DNA of 17,675 nucleotides from Bacilli bacterium (GTDB lineage: Bacteria > Bacillota_I > Bacilli_A > RFN20 > UBA1709). Below, piece after piece: positions 11,128 to 17,500 of this stretch. The position numbers and the translations under genes are program-made. Under the pieces are notes generated by a model. That model was given only the letters and a program-made list of their open reading frames with translations, had not been told where the DNA came from and ran no database searches. The stretch spans positions 1 through 17,675 of the forward strand of contig JAFTIF010000005.1 of the NCBI GenBank assembly GCA_017457045.1, written 5' to 3'. The first letter of the stretch is position 1. The number at the start of each line of letters is the position of its first letter.

Positions 11128-12567
11128 TTAAGAAGCATTTTTTAAAGCATTTTTTAATCGATCTGGATAAAAATGTCCTGTTAATTTTAATCGTTCTATT
11201 GCTTGATTTTGTTCTTTTGCTCTTGCATACGCTCTGTATAAATCTGGTGGAGATTCCTTTCGAGCATCATCTGTTTTTGTTGCGATTTTTGCTAAACCTG
11301 ATGCAGAAATAGTTAAAGGATCTGTTTTTCCCCCGTTGATATCACTTGTTCCTTGACCGCTATTAAAATTCTCTAATGCTAATATAATTTGCCATATTGA
11401 ATAAAATTTTCCATTAATTACTAAGAACTGTGAAAAATCTCCTTGGACTCCAAATCCACTTACTAAATAATCCATAGTACGTGCTAAAATGGCTGCTTTT
11501 AATGCCGCATACGCAGTTCCATCTTGATTAACCAAAGCTAATGCATTGTAAGCATAATATCTTCCTTCATGTCCAGAAATTAATTGGGTAACTCTATGAA
11601 TAAAGTTTTGTTCAGTAGTAATTGCAACTTGATTACTTGTCTTGTCTGCAATTCCTTTATATCATTTTGTACTTAAACCTAAATTAATTTTAAATGAATC
11701 TCCTGATTCCAAATGAATTTGCATATTTTTAAAACTATTATCTGTCTTAAAATCTGTATCTCCTTGTTGCCCAAACTTATCTAGAATTCTTTTTAAGTCT
11801 TCAGTCTCTTTAATTGAAGCTGTCCCTGTAAGTGTTTGTTGTATAGTTGAAGTTAAAGCACCTAACCCCGCAGCAACTCCTTTAGAAACAATATATTCTC
11901 CAATATTTGTAGAAAAAATATTTCTTAAATAACCTCTTAATGAGTCTGGTCGTAAAGTATTTGCACTTAAACCTTGAGCTAAATCTCTTGTACTCTTTAA
12001 TACTGCCAACATTTGAGATTTTGCAACTTTTACATTTTTACCTTCAAAAGCAACAATTTGTTCATTAAGTACTTGTACAACCTTATTTAAATCGCGGCCA
12101 CCTCCGACTCATGCTTTTTGTCCTATTGCAAGAGCTAATTCTGTAGTGCTACTTCTTAATAAACCTGCCGCAGCAGTAATTTGAGAAAACAATCCGTCTA
12201 AAGCTTGTAAATCTTTAGTTTTGATAAAACTATTCAAAGAGCTATAAGCTCCAATTAGCATTTTATCTAAATTAAATTTTGCAATAGATTCTGACACCCT
12301 CTCGTTAAGAGTGTCTAGTAATGCCTCATCAATATCTTTAAAAACTTCATCATCTTTCATAGCAAGATTTAATTTACGCATTGCTTCAGGATTTATACCA
12401 GAAATATTAGCTAAATAATTTTCTTTATAACGGTCTCTCATCTTTCGATAGTCTTCTTGTTTTTGTTGACCAAAAGATGCTACCGCATCATCTTTAGGAA
12501 AGTGAGAAATGTGTCTGTGAATATAATAATAATTTTGGTTATCATCATCTTTAAAATACATTTTCAT
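11128..12567 (-). CDS. Unrecognised 479-aa structural-module protein with two TGA codons read as Trp
   Basis: The frame is open for 480 codons to a TAA at 11128 if two TGA codons (12111-12109, residue 153; 11664-11662, residue 302) are read as Trp. Under the standard code it would split into pieces of 152, 116 and 135 residues. The ATG at 12567 follows AAAGGAG. The N-terminus is rich in Tyr and His (YFKDDDNQNYYYIHRHISHF). Residues ~35-150 look helical and charged, ~200-240 are small-residue and glycine rich, and ~300-400 contain mixed hydrophobic segments (FGVQGDFSQFLVINGKFYSIWQ). I recognise no family. Its place between the tube and chaperone genes suggests a virion or tail-assembly role, but nothing in the sequence proves it. 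It follows a terminator, yet I see no convincing promoter of its own, so it may depend on readthrough. Confidence 0.75.
11662..11664 (-). other. In-frame TGA decoded as Trp (residue 302 of the 479-aa protein)
   Basis: The context becomes GLSTK-W-YKGIADKTSN. The frame stays open for a further 177 codons to the TAA at 11128, and protein character does not change across the site. Confidence 0.8.
12109..12111 (-). other. In-frame TGA decoded as Trp (residue 153 of the 479-aa protein)
   Basis: The context becomes AIGQKA-W-VGGGRDLNKV. The same frame continues through an ATG at 12012 that a standard-code caller would take as a new start, although no Shine-Dalgarno sequence precedes it. Confidence 0.8.
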
Positions 12568-12600
12568 TTTTTCTCAACTCCTTTATACATATCTTATAAT

Positions 12601-12627
12601 AAAAAAGAGGGGACTTTCGTCCCCTTT
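12601..12627 (-). terminator. Rho-independent terminator after the tail tube gene
   Basis: On the minus strand GGGGAC and GTCCCC pair around a GAAA tetraloop, with added A-T pairs at the base, followed by TCTTTTTT. It starts about 36 bases after the stop codon at 12663. This is a compact, GC-rich hairpin typical of an efficient terminator behind a highly expressed phage structural gene. Confidence 0.88.
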
Positions 12628-12662
12628 CTTTATATTCTATTTTCTCTAATTAAAACTTAAGA

Positions 12663-13547
12663 TTAGTTTCCTTCTTCTTCAGTTTCAACGTCTTCTTTAT
12701 CCATAACACTTTCGCTAGCAGCGTTACCAGCAACAGCGTCTTCTACGATTTGGATTACACATAATACTTTCTTAGATGGATCAAAAATTGTATATCCAGG
12801 GAAAGCATCCATAGTGAATGTAAATGTAGAAGGATCTCCTGAAGAAGCCATTGAGAATGTGAAGTTTGATTGAATTTTAACGTTTGGTAATGTGATTTCA
12901 GCTGGCATATCTACACCGTCTGATTCTCTTCTGAATAATGTAGAAGCTTCAACATAATAACTTCCTGCGAAGTTTTCAGCATCGATTTGTAATTCAGAAA
13001 CATTTGCAGTTGATTTTTCAACATAGAAATCAACGAATACGTTTTTGCTTTTTACATCTGTATTAGTTAATTCTTTACCATTTGCAGTAAATCCTGATAA
13101 TGGAGCACCTTTTAATGAACCATCTTCTTCAGTTTCCATAACGAATACTGGAGCAGTTGTACTGATAGTTTCGTTTTCTCCTAATACGTCTGCTAAGTTA
13201 ATTTTTCCATTAGCATCTACATAAGCGCTAGCTGTAGTATGAACATAAACTACTTCAGTTGTTCCTTTGAATAATCCAGCACCAGATAAGATTGAGAATC
13301 CGATTGGTGATAATAAAGCATCTTCAACTGTGAAAGTTAAAGTTTTTTCTCCTTCCCAAGCGATTAATCTTGAATTTCCACGTCCACCTTGAGCGTATAC
13401 TGTTGTAGCAGCTCCTTCAATAGTTGAAGTTTTTGCAGAGTCGATATATAATACTGGTTGACCTTTTTCAAATGTTGTGTTACCAATTTTTGTAGCAGCT
13501 TTTGTTTTGAAAACTACGTCACAAATTTCTCTTACACCAAATTTCAT
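12663..13547 (-). CDS. Probable major tail tube protein
   Basis: This 294-residue protein is in the tail tube position, after the tail terminator and upstream of the chaperone and tape measure genes. It is rich in beta-prone residues. Recognisable stretches are GQPVLYID (29-36), VYAQGGRGNSRLIAWEGEK (50-68), LLSPIGFSILSGAGLF (79-93) and, near the end, PSTFTFTMDAFPGYTIF; I associate these with tube-like structural proteins of Firmicutes phages. The C-terminus is acidic (DKEDVETEEEGN). Codon choice is unlike the neighbours: C-ending codons for Asn, Asp, Ile and Tyr are frequent, as in the capsid gene, which points to selection for high expression. The ATG at 13547 has AAGGAGGAT 10 bases upstream, and a strong terminator follows. 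No sheath gene is adjacent, which favours a siphovirus tail. Confidence 0.72.
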   Translation of the reverse strand: MKFGVREICDVVFKTKAATKIGNTTFEKGQPVLYIDSAKTSTIEGAATTVYAQGGRGNSRLIAWEGEKTLTFTVEDALLSPIGFSILSGAGLFKGTTEVVYVHTTASAYVDANGKINLADVLGENETISTTAPVFVMETEEDGSLKGAPLSGFTANGKELTNTDVKSKNVFVDFYVEKSTANVSELQIDAENFAGSYYVEASTLFRRESDGVDMPAEITLPNVKIQSNFTFSMASSGDPSTFTFTMDAFPGYTIFDPSKKVLCVIQIVEDAVAGNAASESVMDKEDVETEEEGN

Positions 13548-13578
13548 ATTGTTTTATCCTCCTTCAATATTTTATTTA

Positions 13579-14313
13579 TTAAGCATGGATGTCTTGCATC
13601 CAATCTTCTACTTCCTTTAAGTCCTTTGCTCCGGCCATTTTTGCTTGAACATAAATATCATGACCCACTTTTAATTCATATCTCTTAAACTCATCAAATA
13701 ATTGATAAGTAGTATAATTCAATAGTGAATTCATATCTTTTTGCTCCCCGACTGTTAAAATTGATACATACCTGCTAAGAATATCAACTTTTTGTGCGGG
13801 CTTGCTTTCGGCAAGTTTTTGATGTCGTTTTTTTAGCTTATCGGCAATTTTCTTAGCTAGATCTCCACTAGGGTTGAAATCAGGCTGTGAATTTTTATTG
13901 TCACCAAAGCTGAATATACTACCTATTATACTTTTAAATTCTTCATAATTACTATTGTCAATTTTATGCTCTTCATTTTCTTTTACTAATCTTATACAAT
14001 CTTTTTCAAAAGTGATATGATAGTCTGGAAAAATTAATGCCAGAACCATATTAACGCAATTCCTATTTTTCTGCATTACCGCATTTTGCTCTCTTAGTAT
14101 TGCTATTAATATATCAAAATTCGTTCGGTTCTCTAAATTCACTTTGTCCTCTTCGGATAAAATATTTTTAGAGAAATTTAATAGTTGACATCCAGTGAAG
14201 AAATTCTCTTCACCGATGTATGCGATTTCTTTTATGGTAGGTTGATGAATAGTGATTTGGGCTGGTATAAAAGGAATATCATTTCCAGATAACAGTAACA
14301 AATCATTAATCAT
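13579..14313 (-). CDS. Conserved phage tail-module protein, possibly chaperone-like (244 aa)
   Basis: The start codon at 14313 is 4 bases after the previous stop, and its GAGGAG Shine-Dalgarno is the end of the upstream coding sequence, so the two genes are probably translationally coupled. The N-terminal ~120 residues are mixed and mildly hydrophobic. A Lys-rich helix follows (ADKLKKRHQKLAE, ~165). The C-terminal ~60 residues are helical and the most distinctive part: DILSRYVSILTVG, TTYQLFDEFKRYELKV, YVQAKMAGAKDLKEVEDWM. That end reminds me of helical tail-assembly proteins in Firmicutes phages, but the gene sits before the tube gene, and the better chaperone candidate is at 11063-10530. I therefore leave the function open. 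It is the last gene of the packed neck operon, 31 bases before the tube gene. Confidence 0.65.
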   Translation of the reverse strand: MINDLLLLSGNDIPFIPAQITIHQPTIKEIAYIGEENFFTGCQLLNFSKNILSEEDKVNLENRTNFDILIAILREQNAVMQKNRNCVNMVLALIFPDYHITFEKDCIRLVKENEEHKIDNSNYEEFKSIIGSIFSFGDNKNSQPDFNPSGDLAKKIADKLKKRHQKLAESKPAQKVDILSRYVSILTVGEQKDMNSLLNYTTYQLFDEFKRYELKVGHDIYVQAKMAGAKDLKEVEDWMQDIHA

Positions 14314-14317
14314 AATA

Positions 14318-14908
14318 TTACTCCTCTTCTGCGGCTATCTTGTCATCATTGCCATGAACAGCGCGATACATAAGGGTATATCCTGACAATTCTTCATTTA
14401 GAATTAATTGGTTACATCCCATAAATTGAAATGTCCCAATTCCAGATAATCTTGCCTTATTTAAAATTCCATCTATATAGCCTGCAATTTTTAAAGGTCT
14501 AATTCTATAATTCCCTATATCCCAACAATCTGTATGACAAATAATATCAAATGTTACAGTACAATCTCTGTAATGAGGATTTGTAGCATTTGGAGTGAAG
14601 TTATCACAAGATATAATAATATATGACTTTACTTCTTCGTGTTCTCCAAATCTAATTTTTGGTTCTAATTTTATATAACCTTCTTGTCTCATTTTAGCTA
14701 AGCTCATATCTGCGATTTTTTGTTGAATTGTAACACTTTCAGTATTATCAAGACAGTCTTGTGTATTAATCACAAGTAGTTTTTTCAAATAATCGCTATA
14801 TGGTTTACTAGAGATAAACAATTTTCGTAAAATCTCCTCAATATCTTTTTCACAAGATAAAAAGGAAGAAGAAAATTGACTACCTGGCATAACTACGTCT
14901 CTTTTCAT
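14318..14908 (-). CDS. Probable tail terminator / tail completion protein
   Basis: A 196-residue protein located between a neck protein and the tail tube region, the usual place of the tail terminator that caps the tube and docks it to the head. It has a helical start with LRKLFISSKPYSDYLKKLL (~28-46), then a beta-rich middle with TVTFDIICHTDCW (~117-129) and GNYRIRPLKIAGYIDGILN (~132-150), and ends in an acidic tail (AAEEE). The pattern of a helix followed by beta strands and another helix is compatible with terminator folds, but the assignment rests mostly on position. The ATG at 14908 has AAAAGGAG 9 bases upstream. Its last two Glu codons double as the Shine-Dalgarno of the next gene. Confidence 0.6.
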   Translation of the reverse strand: MKRDVVMPGSQFSSSFLSCEKDIEEILRKLFISSKPYSDYLKKLLVINTQDCLDNTESVTIQQKIADMSLAKMRQEGYIKLEPKIRFGEHEEVKSYIIISCDNFTPNATNPHYRDCTVTFDIICHTDCWDIGNYRIRPLKIAGYIDGILNKARLSGIGTFQFMGCNQLILNEELSGYTLMYRAVHGNDDKIAAEEE

Positions 14909-14935
14909 ATTTCTCTTCTCCTTTTAATCTCTATT

Positions 14936-15919
14936 TTATAATGATTTAATTGTTACATTAAAGACAATTTCATTTTCATCTTTTATGTATTTTAGTTCAA
15001 AATTGCCACTACGTCCAGTAGTTATTTCTACTTTTGCAGTAGTATCATCTGAGTCTATTATAGTTGCCTTTTTGCTATCTAAAGACCAAACTCCTCCTGT
15101 TATACCATTAATAGTATAAACTTTTGTATCATAAGGATACACTTCAGCGTCTCCTATAATATGCGGAGATGTTGGTTTGATTTCTGGAATTGCTTCTTCT
15201 ATCTTTTCTGCTTCAATCTTTTCTTCAATAGCATTACTATAATATTCTTTTAGGGCTACCATCACAATTCCTTCAACGCTCATTGCGTCTACTGCTTGTA
15301 CCTCCCAAGGTTTATCGTCTAATTTAATAATATCAAATCTTTTATATTTATTTTTAGTTATATCATCCTTAGTCAAATACATTTCTAAAGAATAGTCTAA
15401 ATCATTCCAAGATATGCCATTTGATGTATGCCATGGAATTTCACTTAATGCTTTTTTACGAGCAAATACTTTATAAGTTTTTCCATCAACATCAAGAGTA
15501 TAATTACATTGGCGAATTTCTGCTCTAAAATAAGCAGTTTCTTCTAATCTTTGTAAGTAAACTATCCAATCAGTATTAGTATCTTTCCAAGTAAATATGT
15601 CCCCCGGTTTCATTCCTATAATTTGAGTGCCTTCAGAAGTTTTGTATTTTCCAATTGGCACACCTGTTAATTCCTTTTCGTTTAAACAAATATCTTCAAA
15701 AGGAATTGAAATAATTTTATCATCTGAATAAAGTTTTGTCTTATCCTTATTGATTAAACATCTAAATTCTCTTCCGTCACTTAAGATTGCGGTTTGGCTT
15801 TGATATGAATAAAGTAAAGCCCTCTTTAAGGTCTTTACTTTTAAATTTTTCATTCTATCTAGCTGTGCATTTCCGCCTCTATATTGAAGTCTTGTTTGTA
15901 AATTTTCTAATCCTGACAT
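14936..15919 (-). CDS. Neck / head-closure protein with C-terminal Ig-like domain
   Basis: This 327-residue protein starts inside the preceding gene (13-base overlap) at an ATG preceded by GGGGAG. Residues ~45-225 form the main domain, with GREFRCLINKDK, GMKPGDIFTWKDTNTDWIVY, YFRAEIRQCNY and RFDIIKLDDKPWEVQAVD. Similar passages occur in Firmicutes phage neck or stopper-type proteins, as far as I recall. Residues ~228-250 are a charged linker rich in Glu, Lys and Ile. Residues ~255-327 resemble a bacterial Ig-like domain, with YTINGITGGVWSLDS, ATIIDSDDTTAKVEIT and GNFELKYI. Such domains decorate many phage virions and may bind surface glycans. Placement between connector and tail terminator fits head closure. 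Six Trp codons are all TGG. The family name is inference. Confidence 0.6.
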   Translation of the reverse strand: MSGLENLQTRLQYRGGNAQLDRMKNLKVKTLKRALLYSYQSQTAILSDGREFRCLINKDKTKLYSDDKIISIPFEDICLNEKELTGVPIGKYKTSEGTQIIGMKPGDIFTWKDTNTDWIVYLQRLEETAYFRAEIRQCNYTLDVDGKTYKVFARKKALSEIPWHTSNGISWNDLDYSLEMYLTKDDITKNKYKRFDIIKLDDKPWEVQAVDAMSVEGIVMVALKEYYSNAIEEKIEAEKIEEAIPEIKPTSPHIIGDAEVYPYDTKVYTINGITGGVWSLDSKKATIIDSDDTTAKVEITTGRSGNFELKYIKDENEIVFNVTIKSL

Positions 15920-16230
15920 GCTTCAATCTCCCCTTTTAAAGTAGATAGTAAGTTCAAACATTCAAAAATTGTTCTACGATAAAGAAAGAAGTCATCTTCT
16001 TCTGTTAGCGCATATAAACCTTCTAATTTACATAATAATGTAAATAGAATTTCGTGGTTCTCTAATAGTCTACTCATTCCACCTAACTCTTCAATAACGG
16101 TTGATAAAGGTGTTTGCCAATCTATATTTTCTTCTCTGTTAGGAAGTAATTTATAAATTTGATTAGTTAATTTTTTTATACTAGCATATATTGCTAATTT
16201 ATCTATTTCAATATTGTTTTTTAATATCAT
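15907..16230 (-). CDS. Small helical protein of the neck operon, unrecognised (107 aa)
   Basis: The frame can begin at a GTG (16248) or at the ATG (16230). I chose the ATG: it lies one base after the upstream stop codon and has GGGAG 11 bases before it, while the GTG has no Shine-Dalgarno and would overlap the upstream gene. The protein is almost entirely alpha-helical in character, with IYKLLPNREENIDWQTPLS, ILFTLLCKLEGLYAL and DDFFLYRRTIFECLNLLS, and an acidic end. It has no signal peptide or clear membrane segment. It is the only gene here ending in TAG, and its end overlaps the next start by 13 bases. I do not recognise the family; position suggests a small neck or assembly factor. Confidence 0.7.
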   Translation of the reverse strand: MILKNNIEIDKLAIYASIKKLTNQIYKLLPNREENIDWQTPLSTVIEELGGMSRLLENHEILFTLLCKLEGLYALTEEDDFFLYRRTIFECLNLLSTLKGEIEACQD

Positions 16231-16231
16231 A

Positions 16232-16783
16232 TTATTCCACGCTCCCACTCATAATTGAGTCGAAAGTCGATCTCATAATACCTTTGTCATCTCTTTTTCT
16301 TCTTTTATACAATCTTTGTAAATGGAAACCTTCTCTTTCATAGTCTTGTTTTAAAGTAAGAATTTTTGCCATATGATTAGCTTGTGAAGTAAATTTAAAA
16401 TCACTTCCGCTATATTTCATTCTTGTATTTTCAACACTTGCTAATTGTTGACCTAACCAATCTACTACCATATAAGTAGCAATGATATTGATTTCCTCTT
16501 GAGTAAGGACACTGTTAAAATGACCGCCGCCATAAATATATGCAATAGCATCATTTCCATCAGAGTCTTCTCCTGAATACTCATCAACATTGTTTAGGTA
16601 AGAAGTCTCGTAATTTGTAATATCAAAACGAGGGAATTCAAACTTTTGGATTGCAGAAAGTAATAATTCTTCCAACATTTTATGAGTTTGTAATTCATCC
16701 AATTCCATATACATATCATCAGTTAATTTTGATAAAAAGCTGTCATAAATGTAAGAAAAAGGTGTATTTGTATTTTCTTGCAT
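16232..16783 (-). CDS. Probable head-tail connector (adaptor) protein
   Basis: A 183-residue, largely helical protein placed just after the head genes, where the adaptor that extends the portal channel is normally encoded. The start at 16783 follows GGGAGGTG with 6 bases spacing. The most characteristic segments are the helical start (SKLTDDMYMELDELQTHKML, ~18-37), a short Gly-rich loop (YIYGGGHFNS, ~83-92) and the long C-terminal helices (INIIATYMVVDWLGQQLASV, then NHMAKILTLKQDYEREGF) followed by the basic RLYKRRKRDD. Adaptor proteins of the gp6-like type share this helical layout and a basic end that contacts DNA or the portal. I infer the function from layout and position, with no enzymatic motif present. 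Confidence 0.62.
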   Translation of the reverse strand: MQENTNTPFSYIYDSFLSKLTDDMYMELDELQTHKMLEELLLSAIQKFEFPRFDITNYETSYLNNVDEYSGEDSDGNDAIAYIYGGGHFNSVLTQEEINIIATYMVVDWLGQQLASVENTRMKYSGSDFKFTSQANHMAKILTLKQDYEREGFHLQRLYKRRKRDDKGIMRSTFDSIMSGSVE

Positions 16784-16806
16784 GTTACACCTCCCATTAT
16801 TTCCTA

Positions 16807-17391
16807 TTATTTGCTATTAACAATTTTATATTTAGATGTTGTTGGTGCTGCAGTTCTTCTTCCTGTAGATACTGGTTCTGTCTTTTTAGCAGTTGTTGCC
16901 GCTCTTCTTACTTTAGTTTCTTCAGGTGTATCTTCCGATGTTTCTCTATTAACTTCAATTGCGCTAGTAACATTAAATCCTGTACTTTCTTTAATAGCTT
17001 CTCTTTTTCTAATGTCATTTAACTCAGTTTCCACTGCAACCTTTTTAACTAAGTCAATAGTTCCTTCTGGTGCAAAATCTAAACAATCTTTTAATTCGTC
17101 TAAAGATCCATTTGCTAATAAATTCTTAACATCTTCTTCGTTATAATAATATTCAGGCTCAACTGTTCCTAATAATTCAGCTACCGCCTCATCATTATGA
17201 ATAATTAAATATTCATCTAAAATAACTTTTCCGCCAATAGAATAAGATAATTTTCTTAATTCTTCCATTGTTACTTCTTTAGTTTCTCCTGACTCGAAAC
17301 GTCTACGTAAGTTACCTAAATCTGGGATAGAATACCCAACACTTCCATTATTTCTATTAGTGACTTTGATTAATGTATTTTTATCTAACAT
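16807..17391 (-). CDS. Head-module protein of unknown role with basic disordered tail (194 aa)
   Basis: The first gene after the capsid gene and its terminator. Residues ~1-70 form a compact start (LIKVTNRNNGSVGYSIPDLG, then LRRRFESGETKEVTMEEL), which resembles a family often found downstream of the capsid gene in large Firmicutes phages; I do not know a proven function. Residues ~75-130 are acidic and helical (YYNEEDVKNLLANGSLDEL). Residues ~150-194 are low complexity, rich in Thr, Ala, Lys and Arg, and probably disordered, as might suit DNA contact or capsid anchoring. The ATG at 17391 has AAAAGGAG 8 bases upstream inside the repeated 14-base leader. It has no Trp codon. It is 23 bases upstream of the connector gene and probably begins the neck operon. 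Confidence 0.7.
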   Translation of the reverse strand: MLDKNTLIKVTNRNNGSVGYSIPDLGNLRRRFESGETKEVTMEELRKLSYSIGGKVILDEYLIIHNDEAVAELLGTVEPEYYYNEEDVKNLLANGSLDELKDCLDFAPEGTIDLVKKVAVETELNDIRKREAIKESTGFNVTSAIEVNRETSEDTPEETKVRRAATTAKKTEPVSTGRRTAAPTTSKYKIVNSK

Positions 17392-17399
17392 AATTTTAA

Positions 17400-17413
17400 C
17401 TCCTTTTCTCTCT
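17400..17413 (-). promoter_or_regulatory. 14-base leader motif with Shine-Dalgarno, copy 1
   Basis: AGAGAGAAAAGGAG on the minus strand, with GGAG 8 bases before the start codon at 17391. It comes immediately after the capsid terminator and a TATTAT sequence that could be a -10 box, though no -35 box is visible. Confidence 0.6.
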
Positions 17414-17422
17414 ATAATAAAT

Positions 17423-17468
17423 AAAAAAACGGGGAAGAGACATTCGTTAGAATGTCGTTACCTTCCCC
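17423..17468 (-). terminator. Rho-independent terminator after the major capsid gene
   Basis: The minus strand forms a long hairpin: GGGGAAG pairs with CTTCCCC at the base and GACATTC pairs with GAATGTC nearer the loop, with a small internal asymmetry between them. It is followed by G and seven T. It sits about 33 bases after the capsid stop codon. Confidence 0.88.
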
Positions 17469-17500
17469 TAAATTTTCAAATATCTAAACTTATCAACAAA

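Noticed and set aside
11128..12012. Two separate small genes starting at 12012 (ATG) and 11535 (TTG)
   Set aside because: Both are in frame with the gene starting at 12567, separated only by TGA codons; neither start has a Shine-Dalgarno sequence, and protein character is continuous across the breaks.
6979..12111. Sequencing errors or gene decay as the cause of the in-frame TGA codons
   Set aside because: Four independent changes, all to TGA and never to TAA or TAG, with no frameshifts and otherwise intact genes, are unlikely as errors or decay. Read-level data could still overturn this.
6979..12111. TGA read as Gly (table 25) or Cys (table 10)
   Set aside because: The tape measure context at residue 980 strongly favours Trp; the other sites are compatible with Trp. 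An alignment with homologues would settle it.
12568..12600. Promoter between the tube terminator and the 479-residue gene
   Set aside because: TATTAT-like sequences are present but no -35 element is recognisable; it remains possible for a non-standard late promoter.
13586..13602. Hairpin TGGATG/CATCCA at the end of the 244-residue gene
   Set aside because: Only a 6-bp stem within coding sequence and no T-run after it on the minus strand, so I do not call a terminator; it could still influence mRNA processing before the tube gene.
15907..16248. GTG start at 16248 for the small neck gene
   Set aside because: It has no Shine-Dalgarno sequence and overlaps the upstream gene; the ATG at 16230 has GGGAG at a spacing typical of this window.
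2264..17146. Plus-strand ORFs such as 2264-2647, 7950-8198, 13458-13688 and 16651-17146
   Set aside because: Each lies opposite a well-supported minus-strand gene and shows the Phe-, Leu- and Ser-rich composition expected from antisense of AT-rich coding DNA.
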